From Bacillota bacterium (GTDB taxonomy: Bacteria > Vulcanimicrobiota > JAMDEM01): a DNA stretch of 16,110 nt. The DNA lies in assembly GCA_023486985.1 (NCBI GenBank), contig JAMDEM010000201.1:1-16110 (forward strand), in the 5' to 3' direction. Below, piece after piece: positions 1 to 7,417 of this stretch; the first letter of the stretch is position 1, and each line of letters begins with the position of its first letter. Made by a program: the position numbers and the translations under genes. Below the pieces are notes generated by a model. The model did not search any database. It was given only the letters and a program-made list of their open reading frames with translations, and had not been told where the DNA came from.

Positions 1-40
1 TGAGGGAAGGTTGTGATTCTCATGGATACAGGTAAAATAA

Positions 41-106
41 GCAAGCTTGCTTTGTGGCACGACACTCTGCAGCAAGGCAGCAGAGTTCTCAATCACAAAA
101 TAAGCA
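41..106 (+). repeat. Hairpin repeat element, copy A (end of lnt)
   Basis: This stretch aligns with part of copy B at 15333-15398, read on the opposite strand. Both share the blocks CAARCTTGC, GCMGCAAG and an end resembling CAAAATAA. A stem ACTCTGC (64-70) pairs with GCAGAGT (80-86) around a 9-base loop. The stem bases differ from copy B, yet pairing is kept, which suggests selection on structure. The lnt stop codon (93-95) lies inside this element. Bases 1-40 to its left show no gene that I can recognise. Confidence 0.6.
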
Positions 107-1253
107 TGGAGGCAAAATCTCCCTTATAGCTTTTAAAAATCACATAATCTTTTCCTCCGGAAAAATCATTCACCCTGTCAAATATATGAAACTTTCGCAA
201 AAGCTTATAGAGGGGCAGATATTCTCCGAACGGGACAAGATGAAGCTTGAAATAAATTCCGTCAACATAACCCGCGGGAGTTATCAGAAATACAGCATTA
301 TACTTTTTTCCTTCTTTGTAGTGAAGCGCTCCGGCAAGGATATAAACATTGTTTTCCCTTGCGAGAGCCGCCACCCTGTCCCTGATTGATGAATTAAACT
401 CAAGATATTCCGGCACGGCGGTTTCGGGCCAGATAATCAACTTGCATCCCCGCTTCACGGCATCAAGTGTCATTTTTTCAAGAATATTCATTGTCGGCAT
501 AAGAAAAGTTTCCTGCCATTTTATTTCCTGGTCAATATTTACCTGAATTATTCCAACCTTTATGCCGGCGGAGTAATCAGGTTTTGAGACAAGATGTCTT
601 TCTCCCCAAACAAGGCATAAGCCAAGAATCAACATTACAACAGCAAAATTAATCTGCACGCTTCCAATGCTTTTTGCAAACAATTGAAAAAGAGAGCGGT
701 TTTCTTTCGGGAAAAAGTTCTTTGCAGCCTGGGCAAGAAGCGTATTGACCAGGACAATCAAAAAACTGATGCCCCACGCGCCCGTGACAGAAGAAATCTG
801 TATAATGGGAAGAAACTTGTACTGGGAATAACTTAAATAACCCCACGTAAAACCCAGGGGTCCGAGAGAACGAAGGTATTCAAAAAAAACCCATAGCATA
901 GGAGAAAGAAAAAGTATCAGCAGTGAATCTTTTTTTTTAAAACAGCTTGAAAACCAGCAAAAAAGAAGTCCGAATATTCCCCAGAAAAGCGCTGAAACAA
1001 GGACAACGGCAATCCACGGGGCAGAGCCGAAGAGAGAAAGCCAGAATATCGAGGGGAGAAAAAAAGCAATCCCCGAAATGAATGCCGCCAGAAATCCTTT
1101 TCCCGGACCTGAAGAAAGAAGAATTGTAAAAAGAGGCACCAGCGCAATCCAGGCAAGAGGAAAAATCTCAAATTTAGGGAAACTTATAGATAATAATATT
1201 CCTGAAATGATGGACAAGAAAATTTCAAAAAGACACTCTTTCAAAAATTTCAT
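93..1253 (-). CDS. lnt: Apolipoprotein N-acyltransferase, 3' end truncated by a repeat
   Basis: Lnt adds the third acyl chain to the N-terminal cysteine of outer-membrane lipoproteins at the periplasmic face of the inner membrane. The N-terminal ~215 residues contain several hydrophobic spans (for example SIISGILLSISFP and PLAWIALVPLF), followed by a nitrilase-like domain. The catalytic Glu is seen in WPETAVP (E277) and the Lys in YFKLHLVPFGEYLP (K336), matching E267 and K335 of E. coli Lnt. The frame stops after FASMLIL at residue 386, just where the catalytic Cys (C387 in E. coli, usually followed by aromatic-Glu) should come. The stop lies in repeat copy A. I chose ATG at 1253 because homologues begin with the same membrane span; TTG at 1265 is an alternative, and the longer open frame back to 1412 is probably not translated. 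As it stands the product should be inactive. A frameshift or a rejoined downstream part outside the window cannot be excluded. Confidence 0.85.
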   Translation of the reverse strand: MKFLKECLFEIFLSIISGILLSISFPKFEIFPLAWIALVPLFTILLSSGPGKGFLAAFISGIAFFLPSIFWLSLFGSAPWIAVVLVSALFWGIFGLLFCWFSSCFKKKDSLLILFLSPMLWVFFEYLRSLGPLGFTWGYLSYSQYKFLPIIQISSVTGAWGISFLIVLVNTLLAQAAKNFFPKENRSLFQLFAKSIGSVQINFAVVMLILGLCLVWGERHLVSKPDYSAGIKVGIIQVNIDQEIKWQETFLMPTMNILEKMTLDAVKRGCKLIIWPETAVPEYLEFNSSIRDRVAALARENNVYILAGALHYKEGKKYNAVFLITPAGYVDGIYFKLHLVPFGEYLPLYKLLRKFHIFDRVNDFSGGKDYVIFKSYKGDFASMLIL

Positions 1254-1929
1254 ACTTTTTTTCAAGCTGATTCTGCCTCTCTCATGGCTTCTTTTATTAA
1301 CCGGCTGTGCAAAAGGCCCGTTTCCTGTAGCGGGTCCGGGCGGCGGGGCGGCAAGGTATCTTGCCTTCACCCTTACGGTTAACAGAGCCGGCGTCATTGA
1401 CCGGAGCGGCATCGGCTATTACGCCATTCTCTTTAACAGCCGAAACGAACCCATTGACGTTACAATTGATGACCCCAACACCTCAACTTATACTGATAAA
1501 ATTATATTCAACGGTGTGAATTTCCTCTGGTATCACAGGCAGGAAAATGTTCCGCCTCCCGGATACACATGGTTTCCGGCCGGAAGCGTAAATAACAACG
1601 GCTCCGTTTCATCGGACGGACGGTCGCTGATAATAAAATTTAATATCAATGACTCAAGCACTCTTTTAGCGCAGTATCTTCAAAGCTCCAACTTCACTGT
1701 TCATGTGGTAACATTAGATAATCAGGGACGGCCCCTTGACACCATCGGACCCACACTTGATAACAGCATTCAATATACGATGAAAGTGAACAAACTCACG
1801 GGTTATATAACAGGCGATCCCATTTATCCGAATGATAATGAAAACGATTATGTCACGAGGCCTGATCTGCCGGCAGATTATCCATACAAGAATTTTGATA
1901 TAGTTACTTTCCAGATTACCACACAGTAG
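1207..1929 (+). CDS. Putative lipoprotein of unknown function
   Basis: The product is about 240 residues. It has a basic N-terminus, a hydrophobic stretch (FILFFKLILPLSWLLLL) and a lipobox LLTGC with the modified cysteine at about residue 34. After a Gly/Ala/Pro-rich linker the rest is rich in aromatic, Asn, Asp and Thr residues and looks like a beta-sandwich, with no catalytic motif I recognise. ATG codons at 1207 and 1210 are both possible starts, and neither has a clear ribosome binding site. Either start places the first ~45 bases inside the 5' end of lnt on the other strand, so the two genes overlap head to head. That is unusual, and a later non-ATG start is possible but would cut into the signal peptide. 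Upstream in-frame codons back to 1078 are antisense to lnt and unlikely to be used. It ends 124 bases before the convergent hydrolase gene. Confidence 0.7.
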   Translation: MMDKKISKRHSFKNFILFFKLILPLSWLLLLTGCAKGPFPVAGPGGGAARYLAFTLTVNRAGVIDRSGIGYYAILFNSRNEPIDVTIDDPNTSTYTDKIIFNGVNFLWYHRQENVPPPGYTWFPAGSVNNNGSVSSDGRSLIIKFNINDSSTLLAQYLQSSNFTVHVVTLDNQGRPLDTIGPTLDNSIQYTMKVNKLTGYITGDPIYPNDNENDYVTRPDLPADYPYKNFDIVTFQITTQ

Positions 1930-1939
1930 TTGATATGTT

Positions 1940-1953
1940 CCCCTCACCCTATC
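1940..1953. repeat. CCCTCACCCTATC repeat, partial copy
   Basis: This is a short copy of a repeat seen more fully at 5031-5065 and 13335-13374. It sits just past the stop of the lipoprotein gene, in a convergent gap. Only the left arm is recognisable. Confidence 0.4.
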
Positions 1954-2052
1954 ATATTTTTATTATTGTTCCCGGAGTTTTTGCGGAATATTCCAGGATT
2001 GCCGCACAGCAGCCAGTAGGCACTCTCACAATGGGAATGTGTATGAATATTT

Positions 2053-2781
2053 TTATATCTTAAAAACGTAAACTCTTGTCTTGGAAGGAATCTGCTCTTT
2101 TGTAATTACAAGTTCATTTCCGGACAGCTTTACCACAATTGATAACCCCTTAATGAAAGTATCCACTGTAGCGATTGGAAAATTCGCTCTATTATAATGC
2201 GTTTTATAATGCATGGGAAGAACAATTCCCGGCATGGTTTCTTTTATTATTTTTTTGGCATCATCAGCATCAATGGTAAAATAGCCTCCCACCGGTATCA
2301 TCATTATATCAACGTTTTTGAGGTTTTTTATCTGATCCGGTTCAAGGGGCTGTCCCAGATCGCCAAGATGGGCAATCCTGATGCCGTCCACATCAAGAAT
2401 AAATATTGCATCAAGCCCTCTTTCTTTGCCGCCCGATGTATCATGATAAGAGTGAATTTCGGTTATTTTCACCCCTTTGACCACTTTGTCAACTGAAGCC
2501 CATTTTTCTCCGCCTGATTCAAGTCCCCTTATCACCACAGGGTTTCCTCTTGCCATGGAAACATTGTTGTGGTCGAAATGTTCATGGCTTACCGTAATAA
2601 TGTCCGCATCCACCTGATGCACCGGATAGCCCACATCTGCATTATAAGGATCCATCAATACTTTTGTCCCGTTGGACGCCGTAACAAGAAAACATGCATG
2701 GCCAAGATATTTTATCACAAGTTTTCCTCCCTTCTTTGCTTTGGGTTTATCCGCTGAAAAAACTGTAAAAATACAGAACAC
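2053..2781 (-). CDS. Secreted metallo-beta-lactamase-fold hydrolase (UlaG/UPF0173-like)
   Basis: This is a metal-dependent hydrolase of the beta-lactamase fold. The metal-binding signature SHEHFDH gives H66, H68, D70 and H71. Further ligands are likely H113 (SYHD), D141 (HLGD) and H191 (PMHYK). Its compact size (~240 residues) and the pattern LGHACFLV...DPY match the UlaG-like/UPF0173 branch, whose substrates are mostly unknown. The open frame begins at GTG 2781, which leaves only a stub of a signal peptide. An ATG at 2816 followed by seven A's is one base out of frame. With eight A's it would read MKKNYRIIFVLAVFCIFTVF-SA and join the frame, giving a proper signal peptide. The true gene is therefore probably 2053-2816 with a frameshift in the A-tract, due to a sequencing error, slippage or a real mutation. 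It lies downstream of lptD on the same strand, separated by 124 bases (89 from ATG 2816). Confidence 0.82.
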   Translation of the reverse strand: MFCIFTVFSADKPKAKKGGKLVIKYLGHACFLVTASNGTKVLMDPYNADVGYPVHQVDADIITVSHEHFDHNNVSMARGNPVVIRGLESGGEKWASVDKVVKGVKITEIHSYHDTSGGKERGLDAIFILDVDGIRIAHLGDLGQPLEPDQIKNLKNVDIMMIPVGGYFTIDADDAKKIIKETMPGIVLPMHYKTHYNRANFPIATVDTFIKGLSIVVKLSGNELVITKEQIPSKTRVYVFKI

Positions 2782-2905
2782 GGCTAAAACAAAAATTATG
2801 CGGTAATTTTTTTCATAATAAACACCGCTTATATTTTACCCAAACCTGGCAATATTTTAACTAAATTGCTTTAACCAAATAGAAAGATGAGATTGTTCGA
2901 GTTTC

Positions 2906-5002
2906 TTATCTTAAATACTGCTGCTGGTACTGAATGTTAGAGCTGGATGGATCCCACCAGTTTTGCGGAATAATGGGACCTCTTGGGTTCACGCCTATGA
3001 CAGCGCTTTCTGAAGGAAAGGCTTTCAGAACAATCTGAAGCCAGAATTCCTGAAAGTTGCCGCGGTAAATCAGCCTTGCCTCCCAGCAGTGCATGTCTTT
3101 CACCAGAGCAAAATCCTGATAGGTAAATTTCTGAGTGTTTAAATCATAGTAGCTCCAGTATTGAAAATTCAGTGTGGGATTTAACTGGAGATTAAGCTGG
3201 GAGTTTATATTAAGCCATTTTGAATGGTTCATATCATAATTGGAAGAAAGAGTTATATCCCAGTCTTTTTTGGGCTTCCATTTAAGCTGAGCCACCATGT
3301 TCTGGAAAAAATGGCTTCGTATATCATATCCTGTTGTGGCTCCCAGATGAAAATAGTCCTTATTGTAAACTTCAAGGCTTCCTGTCAGAAGCTCGTAAGT
3401 TCCAATAAAATCATACTGAATGGGAGAAAATCCATAAGGCTGCTGGTAATTATAATCAAACCTGGTATTGACATGAGGTCCGTACCTGGTCAATATTCCC
3501 GCCCTGGAAGCAAGCACATACTTAGCCTCGCCTGTGCCGTACATCAACTGCCTGAAACCCGCTCCCACATTAAGTTTATTGTTTTTTCCAAGCTGCCAGA
3601 GCTTGTCGGGTAAAAGAAGCTGGAAGTCCTGACGATTGGTTGAAATTCCCGTGGGCTCTTCATGGTAATTGGCAAGGCTTAATGATGCGATATAGGGGAC
3701 ATTCCAGACGGATAGAGGATGGGTTCTAAAAGTTATCTCCGGCTCGCGGTTTACAAAATAAAGAGTCGTGCCGGAAGTAACTTCCTGTTCAAGATCTGTG
3801 TCAAATATTTTTCCGAGGTTGGTAAGCCTGCCCAGATAATGAGTTCTGAATGTTTTGCTGAAAAAAGAACTGTTGGTCGCATAATCAACCGAAAGAAAAC
3901 TGCTGAGACTGTTTGATATTTTATAGGTATGGAGAAAGTTGTATCCTTCGTTGGTGTTGTCACCCTGATTGTACAAACTGTATGACGCGCTTATGCTGTG
4001 CCTGAGTCCGGCTCTGCTTATAGCCACCTGAGAATTGTAAATTGGAGGACGGAAAAATCCGGGAAATTCATTAATGCTTGAATCAACCGCCCATGTTAAG
4101 TTAAAATTGCCCGGCAGCAGATATTGAAGCCTGTTGTTAAATTCCCTGCGCCTTACGCCGCTTGTTTTAGGATTGAGTTTGTAAAAATAAAAGGAGCCGT
4201 CCCCTTTGTTTCCAAGCTTATAATAATGTTCAAGACCTGCGCCTATGCCTGTCTTCTCAAACCAGTCCACGTGCACAACGCCGTAATCCTTTCCTCCCCA
4301 CAGGTAACTCACGGCTTCTTTGGCAAACCATCCGTCAATATCATTATATCCAACTCTTGGAATAAGATTCTGCTGGCGCTGTCTGGGATCGCGGGGCCTT
4401 AATGAAATCACAATTGTTTTTAAGCCGATAATTTTTTTGTTTCCAAGATAAATAGAATCTTTCCGGGCAATAAGCTTGTCCCGGGGAAATATATCAATTT
4501 CTTTTGACTCAATATGATAGTGGTAATAAGGTGCGGGAATGTCGCAGGTTGTGAATTCGCCGTTTAATATTTTTAAGCTTGTACCATTCCATTCAATCTG
4601 CTTTCCCCAGAAAAATATCGTGCCCTGAATCGGCTTATCCTGATAGACAACATCTTTTGCTGTGCCGTAGGCATTCCATAAAACAGCTCTCTCAGTTTTA
4701 AGGTCGTAGGTAAGAACTTCGCCGGTAAGCCGGTTTTTTCCCTGGGTGAAAGCGCTGTGTCCGGTAGCGGTAAGAATCTGGCTTTTATTGTCAACTTCGA
4801 CCCGGTCGGCTTCAAATTTTACTCCCCGGTAAATCACAGTAACTTTTCCTCTTGCAATGGTTTTTTCCTTGGTGTATTCAACTTCCTGGGCAGAAAAGCG
4901 GATAGGAATATTGGGCTCTTCAGCCCATCCCCTGAAATAAGCCGAGAGGACTGAAAGAGTAAGAAAGATAACAGCAATTATGATTATCTTGTTACTCTTC
5001 AA
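2906..5002 (-). CDS. lptD: LptD-like outer-membrane LPS assembly protein
   Basis: LptD forms the outer-membrane barrel that inserts lipopolysaccharide into the outer leaflet. The 698-residue product has a signal peptide (residues ~1-27, ending near GWA), an OstA-type beta-jellyroll of short repeats (~35-150, with the RGKVTVIYRG and ADRVEVD pattern), the LptD landmark GEFTTCD, and then a long barrel region of alternating aromatic residues. The C-terminal strand pattern HCWEARLIYRGNFQEFWLQI and KAFP is typical of the family. Only two cysteines are present (C153 and C639), against four in E. coli. They fall in the two conserved Cys-bearing motifs, so one disulfide between jellyroll and barrel is likely. 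The start is TTG at 5002, chosen because AAGGAG (5010-5015) lies 7 bases upstream. It follows the LptF/G gene on the same strand, supporting co-transcription. The LptE partner is not visible here. Confidence 0.87.
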   Translation of the reverse strand: MKSNKIIIIAVIFLTLSVLSAYFRGWAEEPNIPIRFSAQEVEYTKEKTIARGKVTVIYRGVKFEADRVEVDNKSQILTATGHSAFTQGKNRLTGEVLTYDLKTERAVLWNAYGTAKDVVYQDKPIQGTIFFWGKQIEWNGTSLKILNGEFTTCDIPAPYYHYHIESKEIDIFPRDKLIARKDSIYLGNKKIIGLKTIVISLRPRDPRQRQQNLIPRVGYNDIDGWFAKEAVSYLWGGKDYGVVHVDWFEKTGIGAGLEHYYKLGNKGDGSFYFYKLNPKTSGVRRREFNNRLQYLLPGNFNLTWAVDSSINEFPGFFRPPIYNSQVAISRAGLRHSISASYSLYNQGDNTNEGYNFLHTYKISNSLSSFLSVDYATNSSFFSKTFRTHYLGRLTNLGKIFDTDLEQEVTSGTTLYFVNREPEITFRTHPLSVWNVPYIASLSLANYHEEPTGISTNRQDFQLLLPDKLWQLGKNNKLNVGAGFRQLMYGTGEAKYVLASRAGILTRYGPHVNTRFDYNYQQPYGFSPIQYDFIGTYELLTGSLEVYNKDYFHLGATTGYDIRSHFFQNMVAQLKWKPKKDWDITLSSNYDMNHSKWLNINSQLNLQLNPTLNFQYWSYYDLNTQKFTYQDFALVKDMHCWEARLIYRGNFQEFWLQIVLKAFPSESAVIGVNPRGPIIPQNWWDPSSSNIQYQQQYLR

Positions 5003-5009
5003 ATTTCAT

Positions 5010-5015
5010 CTCCTT
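5010..5015 (-). promoter_or_regulatory. Ribosome binding site fixing the TTG start of lptD
   Basis: AAGGAG on the minus strand lies 7 bases before TTG 5002. The codons after TTG encode a basic N-terminus and signal peptide, so TTG is the best start. Confidence 0.7.
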
Positions 5016-5030
5016 AATTTTTTCCTGATT

Positions 5031-5065
5031 CCCTTCACCCTGCCATGTCTCAAAGGGAGAGGGCA
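5031..5065. repeat. CCCTCACCCT-type hairpin repeat between lptF/G and lptD
   Basis: The left arm CCCTTCACCCTGCC and right arm GGGAGAGGGCA form an imperfect stem (TGCC with GGCA, TCTC with GAGA). The pattern resembles a widespread intergenic bacterial repeat of the type CCCTCACCCT...GGGAGAGGG. It fills most of the 78-base gap between two co-oriented genes, so it may shape the mRNA between them. Confidence 0.5.
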
Positions 5066-5080
5066 TTTTGTGTTGCCCCT

Positions 5081-6154
5081 TTACCATTGTTCGTTTGTCA
5101 CAAGATATATGCCCAGAACTCCGATTATTATATTTGGCAGCCAGGCAGCCATAAAAGGATTCAACATTCCATTCTTTCCAAGGGCTCTTCCGACGGAGAG
5201 CAGTGCATAATATATGAATATTATTGTAATACTGACTGCAATTCCTGCCAGCCTCCCGCCCCTTGGGAACCTTACGCTTAACGGTGCGCCTATGAGGCAT
5301 GTTATCAGACAGGCAAATGGCACAGAAAGCTTCAGGTATAGGTCCATTTTCATCTCCTGCACATTTATCCCGCTTTTGTCGAAAAGTTTAACCTGCTCGC
5401 CAAGCTCTTTCATTGTCATCTCAAAAGGCGTTTTTTGCCCGGCAAAGAAAGCCGCCGGATCAACGTTTATCTGAAGCGTCAATTCCCTGAAAGCCACTTC
5501 ATACTGGATTCTGCCCATGGAATCAAATTTATTAATTGTACCGTTCCTGAGATACCAGTGGGAAAGATCGTATGTAGCCTCAGAAGCGGTTGTTAGCTGG
5601 GGATACCGCCCTTCGGACATATCAAAAACCATAACATTATACATAATGCCGGTATTTTTATCTGCGCTGCCCACATAAAATATTTTATTTTCCGGACCCC
5701 TAAAAAACACATTGGTTGCCATAAAAGGAACAGCCTGGCGTACTATCATCCGGCGGACTATATTTTCCGACTTATGAAAAGCCCAGGGGCTTATCTTTTC
5801 ATTGACAACAATCGTGAGGAAGCTGAAAAAAATTCCTGCTGCAAAGACAGGCGCCATAATCCTGAAAAAACTTACCCCGCTTGTCCTTAAAGCGGCAATT
5901 TCATAATTAGACGAAAGATTTCCCAGGCCAAGCATGGTGGAAAAAAGAAGAGCAACCGGGAAAGTAAGTACAAGAATGGCAGGGAGCTTTAAAACCAGCA
6001 TCTGTAATATGACAATCACAGGAACGCCCTTATTGATTATCTGATCAGCCATTAAAAACATGATATCGGCTACCATAAATATAATAAACCCGCCCAGAGC
6101 CATTAGGAAAGGGCTTATCATTTCCTTAAGTATGTATCTATCCAGTATTTTCAT
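5081..6154 (-). CDS. LptF/LptG-family LPS export permease
   Basis: This is a transmembrane subunit of the LPS exporter that, with the LptB ATPase, lifts lipopolysaccharide out of the inner membrane into the Lpt bridge. The 357-residue product has the YjgP/YjgQ layout. An N-terminal MKILDRYILKEMISPFL is followed by three membrane spans (~15-120), a periplasmic beta-jellyroll domain (~130-265), and three more spans (~270-355). The coupling-region pattern NLSSNYEIAALRTSGVS is characteristic of the family. LptF and LptG are hard to tell apart by eye; the N-terminus is slightly more LptG-like. The start is ATG 6154, with GAAGG a few bases upstream. It is first in a minus-strand operon with lptD. 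Only one permease is present here, so its partner must be encoded elsewhere. Confidence 0.9.
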   Translation of the reverse strand: MKILDRYILKEMISPFLMALGGFIIFMVADIMFLMADQIINKGVPVIVILQMLVLKLPAILVLTFPVALLFSTMLGLGNLSSNYEIAALRTSGVSFFRIMAPVFAAGIFFSFLTIVVNEKISPWAFHKSENIVRRMIVRQAVPFMATNVFFRGPENKIFYVGSADKNTGIMYNVMVFDMSEGRYPQLTTASEATYDLSHWYLRNGTINKFDSMGRIQYEVAFRELTLQINVDPAAFFAGQKTPFEMTMKELGEQVKLFDKSGINVQEMKMDLYLKLSVPFACLITCLIGAPLSVRFPRGGRLAGIAVSITIIFIYYALLSVGRALGKNGMLNPFMAAWLPNIIIGVLGIYLVTNEQW

Positions 6155-6225
6155 GGAAACCTTCTATGGGATTGTTTTGCAACGCTAAGCTTGCAATGAA
6201 CAAAACTTGTCTCCCGCCTGTACCC

Positions 6226-6237
6226 TCCCGCGCGGGA
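6226..6237. repeat. GC-rich 12-bp perfect palindrome upstream of lptF/G and nadD
   Basis: TCCCGCGCGGGA reads the same on both strands. It sits in the 243-base divergent gap between the LptF/G gene and nadD, in a patch richer in GC than its surroundings. It could be an operator or a relic of a repeat. I see no further gene in this gap. Confidence 0.35.
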
Positions 6238-6323
6238 AAAGGAGATTGCTTTATCTTAGTTCCCTCCAGCCAGCGGGGCCGAAGCCTGATAAATGTGAAG
6301 GAAAAATAGTTTATCTAAAGAAA

Positions 6324-6352
6324 TTACAATCAAGGGTTTATATTTCTAATTT
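6324..6352 (+). promoter_or_regulatory. Weak candidate sigma70-type promoter for nadD-rsfS
   Basis: TTACAA (6324-6329) and TAATTT (6347-6352) are separated by 17 bases and lie 45 bases before the nadD ATG. The match to TTGACA/TATAAT is partial, so this is only a candidate in AT-rich sequence. Confidence 0.3.
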
Positions 6353-6397
6353 TTAAGGTTTAATCCTCTTTGGAGTTGCATAAGAAAGGGTTCTAAT

Positions 6398-7006
6398 ATG
6401 ATAAAAACTCTCGGTGTTATGGGAGGGACTTTTAACCCGATCCACTACGGACACCTGATGGCTGCACAGGAAGCCATGATAGAATTTCATCTGGGAGAAA
6501 TTCTTTTTATTCCCAATCAGGTTCCTCCGCACCGGCAAAGCGAGGGCTATATTATAAGCGGTCACCACCGGCTGATAATGGCTTGCCTTGCCATTTCCTC
6601 CAATCCTTACTTTAAAGCCTCAACTCTTGAACTTGAAAGACCTGAAGTATCCTATACGGTGGATACTATCAGAGAGCTAAAAAAAATATACGGAGAAACT
6701 GAAATTTCTTTTATAACCGGTGCAGATTCCTTGATAAAATATGACTGGCATAACATCGGCGAACTTCTGGATCTCCTTACCTATTTTATTGTTGCTACCA
6801 GACCGGGGTTCAGCCTCTCCAACCTTGACCAGAAAATACGGGAAATGAAACTTGCTAATGCTCATAAGATTAAACCTTTGCAAATACCGAATGTGGATAT
6901 TTCTTCCACAGAAATAAGAAGACGCCTGAAAATGGGCAAGCCCGTTAAATACCTTGTGCCCGAAGCAGTCGAAAACTATATTTATAAGAATAAGCTTTAT
7001 ATATAA
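6398..7006 (+). CDS. nadD: Nicotinate-nucleotide adenylyltransferase
   Basis: NadD transfers the adenylyl group of ATP to nicotinate mononucleotide, giving deamido-NAD in cytoplasmic NAD synthesis. The 202-residue product has the family's nucleotide-binding motif GGTFNPIHYGH at residues 9-19, the middle motif TGADSL (108-113) and the C-terminal ISSTEIRRRL (168-177), which binds the ATP phosphates. Length is normal for the family. The start is ATG 6398, with AAAGGG about 8 bases upstream. It is followed by a hairpin element and then rsfS, a pairing common in many bacteria. Confidence 0.95.
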   Translation: MIKTLGVMGGTFNPIHYGHLMAAQEAMIEFHLGEILFIPNQVPPHRQSEGYIISGHHRLIMACLAISSNPYFKASTLELERPEVSYTVDTIRELKKIYGETEISFITGADSLIKYDWHNIGELLDLLTYFIVATRPGFSLSNLDQKIREMKLANAHKIKPLQIPNVDISSTEIRRRLKMGKPVKYLVPEAVENYIYKNKLYI

Positions 7007-7049
7007 ACTACCCTGCAGCAAACTGCAGGGTATTCCGAAGCAAAATAAA
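7005..7049 (+). repeat. Hairpin repeat element, copy C (single-hairpin form)
   Basis: The stem TACCCTGCAG (7009-7018) pairs perfectly with CTGCAGGGTA (7023-7032) around loop CAAA. The preceding AAAC and the trailing GCAAAATAAA match the two ends of the two-hairpin copy B at 15337-15432. Copy C thus looks like copy B with the central part lost by recombination between its hairpins. It begins at the nadD stop codon. No T-run follows, so it is not a classic terminator. Confidence 0.65.
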
Positions 7050-7082
7050 GCTATAAAAATACGATTGTAGCTTAAGGAGAAT

Positions 7083-7412
7083 ATGAAAAAACTTACTTCA
7101 AAAAAAATTGCCGAAGAAGCCAAAAAAGCCGCAGAAGAGCTGAAAGCATTTAATGTTGAAATTCTTAATCTTAAAAAACGCTTGATTTTCTGCGATTACT
7201 TTGTTATTGCAAGCGGAAACACCCGCATCCAGAACAGGGCTATTGCCGACAAAATAATTCAGCATTTCAAGGAAATGACAATAACCGAAAAAAGAGTGCA
7301 GGGATACAGCGAAGGAAGCTGGATCCTTTTGGATTATGCTGCGGTAATCATCCACGTATTCCTTGAAGAACGCCGGAAATATTATAATCTGGAAGAACTC
7401 TGGACGGAATAA
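7083..7412 (+). CDS. rsfS: Ribosomal silencing factor RsfS (Iojap/YbeB family)
   Basis: RsfS binds ribosomal protein L14 on the large subunit and blocks subunit joining when nutrients are short. The 109-residue product has the full family pattern: an N-terminal helix, then LIFCDYFVIASGNTRIQNRAIAD in the middle (residues 34-56), and GYSEGSWILLDYAAVIIHVF (79-98) toward the end, finishing with a YYNLEELW tail. The start is ATG 7083, with AAGGAG 5 bases upstream. It sits 76 bases after nadD on the same strand, with only a hairpin element between, so co-transcription is likely. Confidence 0.95.
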   Translation: MKKLTSKKIAEEAKKAAEELKAFNVEILNLKKRLIFCDYFVIASGNTRIQNRAIADKIIQHFKEMTITEKRVQGYSEGSWILLDYAAVIIHVFLEERRKYYNLEELWTE

Positions 7413-7417
7413 TTCAA

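Noticed and set aside
1078..1206. Extended N-terminus of the plus-strand lipoprotein
   Set aside because: It is antisense to lnt membrane segments, hydrophilic, and would place the signal peptide about 55 residues in.
1254..1412. Extended N-terminus of lnt (open frame back to 1412)
   Set aside because: The extra 53 residues are Pro/Arg/Ala-rich, antisense to the lipobox region of the lipoprotein gene, and not typical of Lnt, which starts with a membrane span.
3224..3613. Plus-strand open frame opposite lptD
   Set aside because: It is a shadow of the LptD reading frame with no ribosome binding site or domain signal. Other long antisense frames over the lptD, LptF/G, htrA and pilin genes were rejected for the same reason.
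7009..7032. Terminator after nadD
   Set aside because: The hairpin is strong, but no T-run follows and the same hairpin occurs inside a prepilin gene, so it is a repeat element.
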